Origin: Bacillota bacterium
GTDB taxonomy: Bacteria; Bacillota; Sulfobacillia; JAMCWA01
Assembly: GCA_023475165.1 (NCBI GenBank)
Contig: JAMCWA010000003.1
Location: 1 to 64,000, forward strand
Length of the DNA: 64,000 bases
Reading direction: 5' to 3'
Position 1 is the first letter of the stretch; every line of letters begins with the position of its first letter. A program made the translations under genes and the position numbers. The notes under the pieces were generated by a model. The model made no database searches, was not told where the DNA came from, and was given only the letters and a program-made list of their open reading frames with translations. Below, piece after piece: positions 54,182 to 63,632 of this stretch.

Positions 54182-54775
54182 ATGCGCGTCATTGCGGGGA
54201 AGGTCGGTGGCCTACGCCTAAAGACCTTGAGGGGATTGGACCTTCGCCCCACCATGGACCGGGTCAAGGAAAGTATCTTTAACGTCTTGGCGCCAGATCT
54301 GGCAGAGAGCCGAGCTTTGGATCTCTTTGCCGGCTCGGGCAGTCTTGGAATCGAAGCCTTGAGTCGAGGCGCCAGGCAGGTCATTTTTGTGGAGAAGAGA
54401 CCGGAAGCGGTAGTCATAATTAAGGAAAACCTGAGCTTTACCGGGCTCCTTTCCGCAGCTCAGGTAATAAGAGGGGAGGCCTTGCAGGTTATCAGAACTC
54501 TGGGTTCCGAGGAATTTGACCATATCTTTGCTGATCCACCCTATAACCGGGGTCTGGCCCTGACCGCCCTGACCGGAATTGCCCGACAGGACCTCCTGAA
54601 GCTGGGAGGAACGCTGGTGTTGGAGACCAGCAAGCGCGAGGAGTTGCCCGAGGAAATTGGGGATTTATCCCGGTACCGTCATTTGGATTTTGGCGGAACA
54701 AGGGTGCACTTTTACAAGCGGACTTTGATGGGAGGAAAGAAAGACGATGATCGCCGTTTATCCCGGCAGCTTTGA
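54182..54775 (+). CDS. rsmD: 16S rRNA (guanine-966-N2)-methyltransferase
   Basis: SAM-dependent rRNA methyltransferase, 197 residues. [15 protein letters not shown] and [16 protein letters not shown] are the RsmD opening; [18 protein letters not shown] is the SAM site and FADPPYNRG the catalytic NPPY-like motif. A longer frame starts at 54131 inside the promoter and is rejected. Overlaps coaD by 29 bp. Confidence 0.95.
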   Translation: MRVIAGKVGGLRLKTLRGLDLRPTMDRVKESIFNVLAPDLAESRALDLFAGSGSLGIEALSRGARQVIFVEKRPEAVVIIKENLSFTGLLSAAQVIRGEALQVIRTLGSEEFDHIFADPPYNRGLALTALTGIARQDLLKLGGTLVLETSKREELPEEIGDLSRYRHLDFGGTRVHFYKRTLMGGKKDDDRRLSRQL

Positions 54776-55241
54776 CCCAGCTACCAATGGCCATCTAGAT
54801 ATTATCGAAAGAGCGGCCCGAATCTTTGACCAACTGATTGTAACTGTCTTCCGCAATGCAGGGAAGAACCCCCTATTTACTATGGAAGAAAGAGTGGAGC
54901 TCTTAAGGGAAGCGACCGCCCACATCCCTAATGTGCGCATCGACTCCTTTGGCGGGCTCCTGACCCAATATGCCAAAGAACAGGGGGCCAGGGTGTTGGT
55001 TAAGGGCCTCCGGGCGGTTTCGGATTTTGATTATGAGTTTCAGATGGCTCTCATGAACAAGAAGCTTGACCCGGAGCTGGAGACCCTCTTCATGATGACC
55101 GGGCAGAAGTACTCTTACCTCAGTTCGAGCATTGTCAAGGAACTGGCCGGCTTTGGTGGGTGTATTGAAGGCCTTGTACCGCCCAACGTGGCCAAAAGGC
55201 TAATGGAAACGATTGAAAAATCGGGAGTCAGGAAGGGTTAG
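54747..55241 (+). CDS. coaD: Phosphopantetheine adenylyltransferase
   Basis: Makes dephospho-CoA from 4'-phosphopantetheine and ATP. 164 residues. [16 protein letters not shown] has the nucleotidyltransferase NGH motif; the ISSS-type motif is [10 protein letters not shown]. Completes, with coaBC in this window, two of the CoA steps. Confidence 0.95.
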   Translation: MIAVYPGSFDPATNGHLDIIERAARIFDQLIVTVFRNAGKNPLFTMEERVELLREATAHIPNVRIDSFGGLLTQYAKEQGARVLVKGLRAVSDFDYEFQMALMNKKLDPELETLFMMTGQKYSYLSSSIVKELAGFGGCIEGLVPPNVAKRLMETIEKSGVRKG

Positions 55242-55252
55242 GGGGCTCGGTC

Positions 55253-55726
55253 ATGGAAGTACTGGAACTGATGGAGCAACTGGAACATCTCCTGGAGACA
55301 AGCCACCGGATACCTCTCACCAGTCGGGTTTTGGTTGACGAGGACGAGGCCTTCGCCATCCTGGATGAAATCCGTCGTCAAATGCCCGCGGATTTGGAAC
55401 AGGCGCGACGCATCCAGCTGGAAAGGGAACAGATTTTGGCTCAAGCCCGGGAGGAGGCTGAGGGAATCCTGCAAGAAGCCAGGAATCAGGTGACCAGACT
55501 CATTGATGAAGCTACCATTACGCGCCAGGCCAGGGAACAGGCCGATCGCCTGGTGGAACAGGGTCGTGCCTTAGCCCGGGAGATGAAGCAGGGCGCGGCG
55601 GAGTATGCTGACGATATTCTGAAGAGGTTGGAGGAAAATGTCACTAAAGCCCTGGAAGTGATCAGGAGTGGGCGCGAGGAATTGCGCCTGCCGGGAGGAC
55701 GTTCCGAGTCGGAAAAGGGAACGTAG
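55253..55726 (+). CDS. Conserved coiled-coil protein between coaD and ylbL
   Basis: 157 residues, strongly helical, rich in Glu, Arg, Gln and Ala with heptad-like spacing from about residue 45 to 145 (AREEAEGILQEARNQ and REQADRLVEQGRALAREM). No membrane segment. Proteins of this kind sit beside coaD in clostridia and are often labelled ATPase subunit-like because of similarity to F-type b subunits, but I see nothing that supports a catalytic role. A DivIVA-like scaffold is another possibility. Confidence 0.7.
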   Translation: MEVLELMEQLEHLLETSHRIPLTSRVLVDEDEAFAILDEIRRQMPADLEQARRIQLEREQILAQAREEAEGILQEARNQVTRLIDEATITRQAREQADRLVEQGRALAREMKQGAAEYADDILKRLEENVTKALEVIRSGREELRLPGGRSESEKGT

Positions 55727-55838
55727 CCTGGATGCGCTAAAATGGTTCCACCCAGTGAGGCCGGCATGGTCTATTTCTTCTAATGGTCCCCTCGAGTTCA
55801 TTTGTTGAGGTGGCCAGAATTCTTCGGGGTGATAAGAC

Positions 55839-56849
55839 TTGACCTTTGATCTAAGAAACCCCCGTCTCCGGAGAAGACTAATCATCCCGGCCGTGGGGGT
55901 GATCCTGGCGACGGTCCTCTATTTCCTTCCCACGGGCTACTTTGTGGTGTCGCCCGGCATTACCAGGGATGTCAGCGGCATGATCAGCGTTGGACAGGGG
56001 CGGGGTCCGGGACCGGGCCGTTTTCTTATGACCACGGTGGCCACCCGTGAAGCCAACGCCTGGTATTTTCTTTACGGGGCTCTCGATCCGTCTTCGGAGC
56101 TTCGCCCCGAGAGTGACTTTGTCCCTCAGGGTAAGTCTCTGGAAGAATACATTAAGGAAACAGAAAAAATGATGCGGCAGAGCCAGGACTACGCGAGGGC
56201 GGCGGCTTTGCGGGCTCTGGGGTATCCGGTGGAAGTGAAGGGAGACGGGGTACGAGTGGTGGAGGTGGTTCCGGATAGCCCAGCCCAGGACAATCTTCAG
56301 CCGGGAGACGTGATAGTGGCCATCGACGCCCAAAAGGTGGAGCGGGTGGACGATCTCATGAAGGCGATGTCGGAGATTCCAATAGGGGCCTCGGTGGACG
56401 TAAGGTTCTTGCGGAGCGGTCAGGAACAGCGCTTATCCCTAAAAACGGTGGAAAATAAGACCCGTCCGGGCAAGGCTATGATCGGCGTTAGGACCGAGAC
56501 CTTGAACGAGGGTTTCGTCTTTCCCAAGGAAATCAAGATTGATGCCGACCATATCACAGGTCCCTCGGCGGGACTGATGTTTGCCCTGGAGATTGTCCGA
56601 CAACTAAGAAAAGATGTTGACATTACCGGGGGACGGGTCATTGCCGGCACAGGGACCATCGATCCTACTGGGAAAGTCGGCGCTATCGGAGGCATTGCCC
56701 AGAAGGTCATCACGGCGGAACGGGACGGAGCGGTCCTCTTTTTTGCTCCTCGGGAGAATTTTCCGCAGGCGGCACGGGCCGCCAAGAGAATTCAAGTGGT
56801 TCCTGTAGCCAGTCTCCAAGAAGCCCTTGATTTCTTAACGAGAAAATGA
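55839..56849 (+). CDS. ylbL: PDZ and Lon-like (S16) membrane serine protease, YlbL family
   Basis: 336 residues. An N-terminal transmembrane anchor (about 11-33, LIIPAVGVILATVLYFLP), a PDZ domain (about 130-200, VVEVVPDSPAQDNLQPGDVIVAID) and a Lon-type peptidase domain with the Ser-Lys dyad: Ser in GPSAGLMFALEI and Lys in GGIAQKVI. It acts outside the membrane; substrates are unknown here. TTG start with GGGGTGATAAG upstream. Confidence 0.93.
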   Translation: MTFDLRNPRLRRRLIIPAVGVILATVLYFLPTGYFVVSPGITRDVSGMISVGQGRGPGPGRFLMTTVATREANAWYFLYGALDPSSELRPESDFVPQGKSLEEYIKETEKMMRQSQDYARAAALRALGYPVEVKGDGVRVVEVVPDSPAQDNLQPGDVIVAIDAQKVERVDDLMKAMSEIPIGASVDVRFLRSGQEQRLSLKTVENKTRPGKAMIGVRTETLNEGFVFPKEIKIDADHITGPSAGLMFALEIVRQLRKDVDITGGRVIAGTGTIDPTGKVGAIGGIAQKVITAERDGAVLFFAPRENFPQAARAAKRIQVVPVASLQEALDFLTRK

Positions 56850-56853
56850 TTTG

Positions 56854-56883
56854 TTGACAGCTAGCTCAGGTAAACTCTATAAT
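56854..56883 (+). promoter_or_regulatory. Consensus SigmaA promoter of yceD-rpmF
   Basis: TTGACA (56854-56859), 18-bp spacer, TATAAT (56878-56883). Both hexamers are perfect. It overlaps the space right after ylbL. Confidence 0.85.
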
Positions 56884-56909
56884 AGACTTTGTGTGAAATG
56901 AGGTGGCCG

Positions 56910-57464
56910 ATGAAGATCAATGTAGAAAACCTGGCCAGGGTCGCGGGCCGGGAAGCCACCTACGAGATGGAAGCCAGCCCGGCCGCCCTGAATCTGGCGA
57001 CGGAAGAAGCTGTTTTTGGGAAGTTTCGACTGAAGATTCATCTGCGAACGACGGGCAAGGGACTGGTGGGCAATCTGGAGGCCCGGGGTCAGGTCAGGCT
57101 GCCTTGCAGCCGCTGTTTGGAGGAATTCGTTCTGCCGGTGGAGGTTTTTTTCCAACAGGAATGGAGAAAAGAGGTGTCAGGTGATCCGTTGCGCCGGGAT
57201 GGTCATCGCCCCGGCGAGGCGGAGCAGTCACCCTGGTCTGAGGACCTTCTCCCTTTTGATGGCCTTTCCCTGGAGATCGGCGAGGTCTTGCGAGATCGGA
57301 TTCTTCTGTCTTTACCGATGAAACCACTGTGCTCCCCTGACTGTCGCGGACTTTGCCCCGTTTGTGGCACCAACCTCAATGAAAAGACCTGTAACTGCCG
57401 GCCGGAACCGGTAGACCCCCGGCTTTTGCCGTTACAGAAGCTTTGGAAGCTGGGAAAAGATTGA
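56910..57464 (+). CDS. yceD: YceD family protein (DUF177)
   Basis: 184 residues, starting MKINVENLARV after GAGGTGG. Typical partner of rpmF; in other bacteria it is linked to 23S rRNA/L32 metabolism. It has CSRCLEEF in the middle and a cysteine-rich end (CSPDCRGLCPVCGTNLNEKTC) that probably binds zinc. The gene is 19 bp before rpmF. Confidence 0.92.
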   Translation: MKINVENLARVAGREATYEMEASPAALNLATEEAVFGKFRLKIHLRTTGKGLVGNLEARGQVRLPCSRCLEEFVLPVEVFFQQEWRKEVSGDPLRRDGHRPGEAEQSPWSEDLLPFDGLSLEIGEVLRDRILLSLPMKPLCSPDCRGLCPVCGTNLNEKTCNCRPEPVDPRLLPLQKLWKLGKD

Positions 57465-57483
57465 GAAAGGAGAAGGATGGTAG

Positions 57484-57660
57484 ATGGCTGTACCCAAAAG
57501 GAAGATGTCCAAGTCGAGGCGAGATAAGAGGCGAGCCAATTGGAAATTGACGGCTCCCAACCTGGTTCCTTGCCCCCAGTGCCACCAGCCCAAACTACCG
57601 CATCACGTTTGCCCCAATTGTGGGTATTATGACGGGCGGGAAGTGGTGGCGGTGAAGTGA
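57484..57660 (+). CDS. rpmF: 50S ribosomal protein L32
   Basis: 58 residues, [20 protein letters not shown] followed by CPQC and [12 protein letters not shown], the four-cysteine zinc ribbon of L32. AGAAAGGAG lies upstream. A terminator follows at 57677-57706. Confidence 0.96.
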   Translation: MAVPKRKMSKSRRDKRRANWKLTAPNLVPCPQCHQPKLPHHVCPNCGYYDGREVVAVK

Positions 57661-57676
57661 ACCTGTTTTGAGAAAA

Positions 57677-57712
57677 TAATCCCCCATTTGGTTGGGGGAT
57701 TACTTTTTTATG
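57677..57712 (+). terminator. Intrinsic terminator after rpmF
   Basis: AATCCCCC / GGGGGATT stem with an ATTTGGTT-type loop and then ACTTTTTTA. Confidence 0.85.
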
Positions 57713-57751
57713 AGAACTTTTCCTTGCCTTTTCCCTGGTGATCCCTTATAC

Positions 57752-57781
57752 TTGTTGGTAACAGTTAAGAGCTAGTATTAA
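57752..57781 (+). promoter_or_regulatory. fapR promoter overlapped by a probable FapR operator
   Basis: TTGTTG (57752-57757), 18-bp spacer, TATTAA (57776-57781). The 17-bp imperfect palindrome TTAAGAGCTAGTATTAA (57765-57781) covers the -10 box and resembles the FapR box (TTAGTACC..GGTACTAA type), with the right half matching best. This suggests autoregulation relieved by malonyl-CoA. Confidence 0.5.
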
Positions 57782-57818
57782 GAATAGGTCATAGGAAATC
57801 ACCCGGGAGGGCAGGCCG

Positions 57819-58397
57819 ATGGAACGGTTGACCAGGTGGGAAAGACAGGCTGAACTCCGGGAGATGGTCAGGCAGAATCCCTTCTTATCCGATGAAGAGC
57901 TGGCTCAGGGTTTCGGTGTCAGCGTACAAACCATCCGGCTGGATCGCATGGCTCTGGGGATTCCCGAACTTCGTGAAAGGGTCAAGTCCTTGGCGGAGCG
58001 GACGTACGGGGTGGTCAAGTCCCTCAACACCAAGGAGATTGTTGGCGAGCTGGTGGATATTCAACTGGGCAAGAGCGGTGTATCCATCCTGGAGACTACG
58101 GGGGATATGGTCTTTGAAAGAAGCCGCGTAGTCAGGGGACACTATATATTTGCCCAGGCTGATTCCCTGGCCATTGCCCTGGTGGAAGCCGACATTGTCC
58201 TGACGGGCCTGGCCAACGTCAAGTTTAAGCGCCCCGTGCAGGTGGGGGAAAGACTGATTGCCAGAGCCGAGGTCATCCGGCAGAAGGGTAACAAGTACGT
58301 CGTCCTGGTTACCACCAGGGTTGGCCAGGATCCCGTCTTCCGGGGGAAATTTGTCGTATTTGCCCTGGAGAACTTCCCCATTCGTGGTCGGTCCTAG
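57819..58397 (+). CDS. fapR: Transcription factor FapR, regulator of lipid synthesis
   Basis: Represses fatty acid and phospholipid genes until it binds malonyl-CoA. 192 residues: N-terminal HTH (LSDEELAQGFGVSVQTIRLDR) and a C-terminal hot-dog domain (GHYIFAQADSLAIALVEADIVLTGLANVKFKRPV). ACCCGGGAGGGC precedes the ATG. The TAG stop is part of CCTAG, the flank of a 24-bp repeat element between fapR and plsX. Confidence 0.94.
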   Translation: MERLTRWERQAELREMVRQNPFLSDEELAQGFGVSVQTIRLDRMALGIPELRERVKSLAERTYGVVKSLNTKEIVGELVDIQLGKSGVSILETTGDMVFERSRVVRGHYIFAQADSLAIALVEADIVLTGLANVKFKRPVQVGERLIARAEVIRQKGNKYVVLVTTRVGQDPVFRGKFVVFALENFPIRGRS

Positions 58398-58426
58398 CAG
58401 ATGGGTGTTTTTCAGCGGTCTCCTAG
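58393..58426. repeat. Minimal 24-bp MITE-like element between fapR and plsX
   Basis: The element at 58398-58421 (starts CAGATGGGTGTTTTTCAG) is one terminal sequence only, flanked by CCTAG on both sides (58393-58397, 58422-58426). The left CCTAG holds the fapR stop codon and the right one runs into AGGAGGTG, the plsX ribosome site. Confidence 0.8.
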
Positions 58427-58435
58427 GAGGTGCCA

Positions 58436-59443
58436 GTGGTGGCCAGAGTGGTAGTCGATGCCATGGGCGGCGACAACGCCCCAAGCGCCGTCGTCCAAGG
58501 GGCAGTGGCTGCCCTTCGGGAAGATGGCTCAGAGATAATCCTGGTGGGCCAGGAACAAAGGATCGAGGAGGAACTGAAGCGCTGGGGAAAGCCGGCGGGT
58601 CTGACGGCGGTACCGGCGGAAGAGGTCATCGCGCCGGAGGAACCCCCCGTGGCGGCTATCCGTCACAAGAAGAACTCCTCCATGGCGGTGGGGCTGAACC
58701 TGGTGAAGCGGGGCGTGGGTGATGCCTTCGTCTCCGCTGGAAGCACGGGGGCCCTGATGGCTGGCTCCCTTTTCCTACTGGGGAGGATAGCAGGGATTGA
58801 CCGGCCGGCCCTCGGTGCCCTTTTTCCGACTGGAAGCGGGCGTGGATATCTCTTGCTGGATGGCGGGGCCAATACCAGCCTACGTCCGGAGAATCTTCTC
58901 CAGTATGCCTTTATGGGCAGTCTTTACGTGGAGCAGGTATTAGGGGTGAGCCGGCCCCGGATTGGTCTTTTGAACGTGGGGACAGAAGAGAATAAAGGAA
59001 ACGACCTGACTCGGGCGGCCTACCGCCTTTTGGCCAAGAGTGACCTCAATTTCACGGGGAATATTGAGGCCAGAGACCTTCCCGAGGGGAAGGTCGATGT
59101 GGTGGTTTGTGATGGATTCGTCGGCAACGTGGTAGTGAAGTTGATGGAAGGGACCTTGGTTACCCTCTTTTCCCTGCTGAAAGAGGAGGTAGGTCGGACC
59201 TGGTTGGATCGACTGGGGGCCGTCCTTCTGATGCCGGCTTTCCGCCGCCTCAAGAAAAGGATCGATTATGCCGAGTACGGCGGTGCCCCTTTTCTAGGTG
59301 TTGACGGGGTGGCCATCAAGTGCCATGGTTCTTCCGATTACCGGGCCATAAAAAACGGGATTAGGGTGGCCAGGGAATTGGTCAGGACGGAGATTGTGGA
59401 CAAGATTAAGCAGGGTATTACACAAGTAGGGGTCGGTGAATGA
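58436..59443 (+). CDS. plsX: Phosphate acyltransferase PlsX
   Basis: Makes acyl-phosphate from acyl-ACP for glycerolipid synthesis. 335 residues. [32 protein letters not shown] and [17 protein letters not shown] are conserved. The start is GTG 58436 (or 58439), six bases after AGGAGG, which is supplied by the edge of the repeat element. Overlaps the fabH reading frame by a few bases. Confidence 0.94.
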   Translation: MVARVVVDAMGGDNAPSAVVQGAVAALREDGSEIILVGQEQRIEEELKRWGKPAGLTAVPAEEVIAPEEPPVAAIRHKKNSSMAVGLNLVKRGVGDAFVSAGSTGALMAGSLFLLGRIAGIDRPALGALFPTGSGRGYLLLDGGANTSLRPENLLQYAFMGSLYVEQVLGVSRPRIGLLNVGTEENKGNDLTRAAYRLLAKSDLNFTGNIEARDLPEGKVDVVVCDGFVGNVVVKLMEGTLVTLFSLLKEEVGRTWLDRLGAVLLMPAFRRLKKRIDYAEYGGAPFLGVDGVAIKCHGSSDYRAIKNGIRVARELVRTEIVDKIKQGITQVGVGE

Positions 59444-60443
59444 GTTGGCTAAGAGCGGGCGGTCGGTGGGAATTGTGGGGGTTGGGGCAGCATTACCGGA
59501 GAAAGTCCTGACCAACTTCGATCTGGAGAAGATGGTGGACACCAGCGACGAGTGGATCAGGACACGAACGGGGATCAAGGAGCGCCGCATCGCCGACGAG
59601 AAGACGGCCACGTCGGATCTGGCCGTCGCTGCCGCCAGGCAGGCCCTGGAACGGGCCGGAGTAAAAGGGGAGGATGTTGACCTCATCCTGGTGGCTACTG
59701 TCACCCCCGACATGGTCTTTCCCTCCACGGCTAACCTGGTTCAGGCCGGGATTGGAGCGGGGCGAGCGGCGGCCATGGATCTGGAGGCCGGATGCAGTGG
59801 ATTCATCTATGCCCTGGCGGTGGGCAGCCAGTTTGTGGCCTCCGGTGTCTATGAGACTGTATTGGTCATTGGCGCAGAAACCCTTTCCAAGATCACCGAC
59901 TGGACCGATCGGAATACCTGCGTCCTTTTTGGCGATGGGGCCGGAGCGGCCGTCCTGCGACCGGTGCCGCCCGGGAAAGGGGTACTTTCCCTGCATTTGG
60001 GAGCCGATGGTAATGGACGGGATCTGCTGAAGATGCCGGCGGGCGGGTCGCGCCGTCCAGCCAGCCTGGAGACGGTGCAGGAACACCTGCATTTTATCCA
60101 GATGAATGGTACGGAGGTCTTCAAGTTTGCGGTGCGCGTGATGGGTGAGGCCTCCGTCAAGGCCCTGGAAATGGCCGGTCTGGGAACCGCCGACGTGGAC
60201 TTTTTGGTTCCCCACCAGGCCAACTTAAGGATCATCGATGCGGCCGTCAAACGCCTGGCCCTGTCGCCCGACAAGGTGGTGGTTAATCTGGACCGCTACG
60301 GGAATATGTCGGCGGCTTCCATACCGGTGGCCCTGGAAGAGGCCTGGAGTCAGGGCCGGATCAAGGATGGGGATGTGGTGGTCATGGTGGCCTTCGGGGC
60401 CGGCCTGACCTGGGCTGCCGCCGTCCTCCGCTGGGGTACCTAA
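59436..60443 (+). CDS. fabH: 3-oxoacyl-ACP synthase III
   Basis: Condenses acyl-CoA with malonyl-ACP to start fatty acid synthesis. 335 residues. Cys in [11 protein letters not shown], His in PHQANLRI and Asn in [10 protein letters not shown] form the catalytic triad. GTG start 59436 overlapping plsX; TTG 59445 is a possible alternative. Confidence 0.95.
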   Translation: MNELAKSGRSVGIVGVGAALPEKVLTNFDLEKMVDTSDEWIRTRTGIKERRIADEKTATSDLAVAAARQALERAGVKGEDVDLILVATVTPDMVFPSTANLVQAGIGAGRAAAMDLEAGCSGFIYALAVGSQFVASGVYETVLVIGAETLSKITDWTDRNTCVLFGDGAGAAVLRPVPPGKGVLSLHLGADGNGRDLLKMPAGGSRRPASLETVQEHLHFIQMNGTEVFKFAVRVMGEASVKALEMAGLGTADVDFLVPHQANLRIIDAAVKRLALSPDKVVVNLDRYGNMSAASIPVALEEAWSQGRIKDGDVVVMVAFGAGLTWAAAVLRWGT

Positions 60444-60502
60444 GACAGGCGACTGCTCCAAAGCAGACCCGGCAAGCTGGCAGGAACTGGGCGTTTTGTA
60501 CG

Positions 60503-60540
60503 AGGAGACGGCTGACGAACTGCATCTTGAGTGGTTAACC
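60503..60540. repeat. Fragment of the dispersed repeat upstream of the degV-like gene
   Basis: GAGACGGCTGACGAACTGC followed by GAGTGGTTAACC matches the module in the copies at 9481-9690 and 23119-23257. Only one end is present. Confidence 0.4.
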
Positions 60541-60564
60541 AAGGCGGCGAAGGAGGGGGATGAT

Positions 60565-61413
60565 ATGGAGAAGATTGCCATTGTAACTGATAGCACGGCT
60601 GATCTACCGGCGGCCCTGGTGCGAGAACTGGACATCACTGTGGTTCCCCTGGAGGTACATTTTGGTGAGGAGATCTACAAGGATTGGATAGACTTGGGGC
60701 CAAGGGCTTTCTTTGAAAAACTAACTTCGTCTCCCGTCCACCCCAGAACTTCTCAACCTTCTCCCGCCGAATTTGAGAAGGCTTACCGGCAGCTCCTGGA
60801 GAGGGCGGCAACTATCTTCTCCATCCATATCTCGGCCCAACTCAGTGGCACCTATCAATCGGCGGTGCTGGCCAAGGGAATGCTGCCTGGAGCGGATATT
60901 GAGGTGCTGGACTCCAAGACCGCCTCCATGGGCCTGGGGTTGGTAGTTCTGGAGGCGGCTCGCGCTGCTCAACAGGGCCTGGGGCGAGACTCTGTCAAGC
61001 AACGGGTGACTGATACCGTTAACAAAATGAACACCCTCCTGACGGTGGACACGCTGGACTACCTGCACCGCAATGGCCGGATCGGGCGGGCCCAGCATTT
61101 GATGGGCACCCTGCTCAATGTCAAGCCCATCTTGGAGGTGGACCGGGATGGGGTCGTTGCCCCCTTAGATAAGGTCAGGGGACGCCAGCGCGTCATCCCC
61201 CGGTTGGTGGAATTGGCGAGGGAGAGGGTAGGGGCAGGGGCCAGCGTGAAGGTGGCGGTAATCCATGCTAATGCTCCGGAGCGGGCCCAGGAACTGGCGC
61301 GTGCCGCCGCGGCCGCTTTTGAGGTGAAGGAACTTTACACCAGCGAATTGGGGGCGGTCATCGGTACCCATGTTGGTCCAGGCACCATTGGCTTTGCCTT
61401 CTTTCCCACGTAA
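60565..61413 (+). CDS. fakB: DegV family fatty acid-binding protein (FakB type)
   Basis: 282 residues, IAIVTDSTADLP at the N-terminus and FFEKLTSSPVHPRTSQPSPAEF, the hallmark of DegV/FakB proteins that hold a fatty acid while FakA phosphorylates it. HTLLTVDTLDYL-like LLTVDTLDYLHRNGRIGRA and GTHVGPGTIGFAFF are also typical. ATG 60565 follows AAGGAGGGG. Its position between fabH and fabD links exogenous fatty acid capture with the de novo pathway. Which acyl chain it prefers is unknown. Confidence 0.9.
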   Translation: MEKIAIVTDSTADLPAALVRELDITVVPLEVHFGEEIYKDWIDLGPRAFFEKLTSSPVHPRTSQPSPAEFEKAYRQLLERAATIFSIHISAQLSGTYQSAVLAKGMLPGADIEVLDSKTASMGLGLVVLEAARAAQQGLGRDSVKQRVTDTVNKMNTLLTVDTLDYLHRNGRIGRAQHLMGTLLNVKPILEVDRDGVVAPLDKVRGRQRVIPRLVELARERVGAGASVKVAVIHANAPERAQELARAAAAAFEVKELYTSELGAVIGTHVGPGTIGFAFFPT

Positions 61414-61606
61414 GGGGCTCTCGCTTGTCTCCTGGGGCAGGATGCGGGGGAATCTTCTTCGCTAGCGACGAAAGTTCGGTGAAAGATCTAACCAAGTCTG
61501 TTCAAAGAGCCTCAGCCGCAAGGCGGCAACACAGGAGAGGGATCTTTTGGCGGTGTCTGGGACTATCATCAACTGCCATCAATACGTACCTTTGAGGTGA
61601 GCACTC

Positions 61607-62548
61607 TTGACCAGAATTGGCTTCCTTTACCCCGGTCAGGGGACACAGTATGTTGGAATGGGTAAAGAACTCTACCAGAATTTTGCTCAGGCCAGGGAGG
61701 TCTTTGAGGAGGCCAGTGATGCCTTGCATCTGGACATGAAAAAGCTTTGCTTTGATGGGCCAGAGGAACTGCTTACTCAGACCGCCAATACCCAACCGGC
61801 CATCCTGACCATGAGTCTGGCCGCCCATGCCGCCTTGACAGGAATGGGCCTGCAACCGCAAGTGGCCGGCGGCTTGAGCCTGGGCGAATACAGTGCCCTG
61901 GTGGCGGCGGGGGCGATGGATTTTTCTGATGCCGTCCGCTTGGTGCGCAAGCGTGGTGAGCTCATGGAGCAGGCTGTGCCCAGGGGAGTAGGAGGGATGG
62001 CGGCCATCATTGGCCTTGACCGGCCGGACGTCGAGGAGATTTGCCAACGGGCCGGTGGTCCGGGGGCAGTGGAACCAGCCAATTATAACTGCCCCGGGCA
62101 GATTGTCATCTCCGGTGAAATGGCGGCTCTCAAGCGAGCCGTTGAGTTGGCCCGGGAGAAAGGGGCGAAGCGATCGGTGGTCCTAAATGTCAGTGGACCC
62201 TTTCACTCCAGCCTCATGGCTCCGGCGGCCGGTAAGCTGCAGGAAGCCATCGAAAGGACCAGGGTCAAGGATGCCCAGATTCCAGTGTATACCAACGTCG
62301 ATGCCCGACCGGTACAGGGCCGGGAAGAGATAATTGCCGGTTTGGTGAAACAGGTATCCAGTCCGGTCCTCTGGGAAGATTCAATCCGGGCTATGTTGGC
62401 CGACGGGATTGATCTCTTTCTGGAAGTGGGTCCGGGACGCACCCTCTCCGGTTTCCTCAAGCGGATTGACAAGGAAGCCCGAGCCATTAATATCGACGAT
62501 AGGGATTCCATGGAGAGGGCGCTTGAATACTGTAAGGAGGTCTGCTAA
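61607..62548 (+). CDS. fabD: Malonyl-CoA:ACP transacylase
   Basis: Loads malonyl groups onto ACP. 313 residues. YPGQGTQYVGMGKEL, the nucleophile Ser in GLSLGEYSAL, and His in GPFHSSLM are intact. TTG start after GAGGTGAG. The 193 bp before it show no clear feature. Confidence 0.95.
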   Translation: MTRIGFLYPGQGTQYVGMGKELYQNFAQAREVFEEASDALHLDMKKLCFDGPEELLTQTANTQPAILTMSLAAHAALTGMGLQPQVAGGLSLGEYSALVAAGAMDFSDAVRLVRKRGELMEQAVPRGVGGMAAIIGLDRPDVEEICQRAGGPGAVEPANYNCPGQIVISGEMAALKRAVELAREKGAKRSVVLNVSGPFHSSLMAPAAGKLQEAIERTRVKDAQIPVYTNVDARPVQGREEIIAGLVKQVSSPVLWEDSIRAMLADGIDLFLEVGPGRTLSGFLKRIDKEARAINIDDRDSMERALEYCKEVC

Positions 62549-62549
62549 T

Positions 62550-63293
62550 ATGTTACTAGATGGCCGGGTGGCGCTGGTAACGGGGGCCTCCCGGGGTATT
62601 GGCCGGGCCATCGCCCTGGCTCTTGCTCAGGAGGGGGCGGTGGTGGCGGTCAATTATGCTGCTCAGGCCCAAGCGGCCCAGGCGGTGGTCCAGGCGATTG
62701 AGGAACGGGGTGGCCAGGCCGTGGCTCTTCCTGCCGACGTCTCTGATGCGAGGCAGGTGGAGGCCATGGTGAAGGAAACCCTGGACCGCTTTGGACGGAT
62801 TGACATTCTGGTTAACAACGCCGGCGTGACCCGTGACGGGCTGATCATGAGAATGAAAGATTCTGATTGGGAGCAGGTTATTAGTACGAATTTAAGGGGA
62901 GCCTTTCTCTGTGCCCGGGCGGTGGCTAGGCCGATGCTCAAGCAGAGGGGGGGCCGTATTATCAACATCTCGTCGGTGGTGGGGTTGACCGGAAATGTGG
63001 GCCAGGTTAATTACGCCAGCGCCAAGGCCGGTCTCATCGGACTGACCAAATCCCTGGCCAGGGAGCTGGCCTCGCGCCAGATTACCGTCAATGCCATTGC
63101 GCCCGGGTTCATCGAAACCGATATGACGAGGGAACTCTCCGAGGAAACCAGGCAGGCCATGCAGAAGGGAATCCCTCTGGGCCGCGCGGGGCAACCTGAG
63201 GATGTGGCCAAGGCGGTGGTGTTTCTGGCCTCCGCTATGGCGGATTATATAACCGGGCAGGTTCTGGCCGTCGACGGTGGGATGGTGATTTAA
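62550..63293 (+). CDS. fabG: 3-oxoacyl-ACP reductase
   Basis: NADPH-dependent ketoacyl reductase of the SDR family. 247 residues. TGASRGIGRA, NNAGVTRDG, and Ser/Tyr/Lys in ISSVVGLTGNVGQVNYASAK are present. AAGGAGG precedes the ATG, 1 bp after the fabD stop. Its last codons and following bases (63279-63301) are repeated exactly at the start of fabF. Confidence 0.95.
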   Translation: MLLDGRVALVTGASRGIGRAIALALAQEGAVVAVNYAAQAQAAQAVVQAIEERGGQAVALPADVSDARQVEAMVKETLDRFGRIDILVNNAGVTRDGLIMRMKDSDWEQVISTNLRGAFLCARAVARPMLKQRGGRIINISSVVGLTGNVGQVNYASAKAGLIGLTKSLARELASRQITVNAIAPGFIETDMTRELSEETRQAMQKGIPLGRAGQPEDVAKAVVFLASAMADYITGQVLAVDGGMVI

Positions 63294-63384
63294 GGAAGAA
63301 GACGGCGGGTCTCATCCGCACAGATCAGCGATCTTTGGAGAATCTTATAACAGCTTCTTGTAACTGCGGAAGGAGGTGAAGGGT

Positions 63385-63630
63385 ATGACGGGACATGACG
63401 AGGTTTTGGCCAAGATCCGGGAGATCATTGTGGAACAGCTAGGAGTGGATGAGGACGAGGTCACTTCCGAGGCCTCTTTTATCGATGATCTCGGGGCCGA
63501 TTCACTGGACATAGTGGAGTTGATTATGGCTTTTGAAGAGGAGTTTGATCTAGAGATTCCCGATGAGGACGCCGAAAAAATCACCACTGTCGGGGACGCC
63601 GTAGAATACATCCGGGAACATAGGTCCTGA
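63385..63630 (+). CDS. acpP: Acyl carrier protein
   Basis: 81-residue acidic carrier; the 4'-phosphopantetheine serine is in [27 protein letters not shown] gives the ATG at 63385 good spacing. A strong terminator follows, which would lower transcription of fabF relative to acpP. Confidence 0.96.
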   Translation: MTGHDEVLAKIREIIVEQLGVDEDEVTSEASFIDDLGADSLDIVELIMAFEEEFDLEIPDEDAEKITTVGDAVEYIREHRS

Positions 63631-63632
63631 CA

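Noticed and set aside
56854-56883. The yceD promoter starts like a well-known synthetic constitutive promoter (TTGACAGCTAGCTCAG)
   Set aside because: The shared 16 bases include the consensus -35 box, the spacer then diverges, and the context is a normal ylbL-yceD junction. Chance similarity, not engineering.
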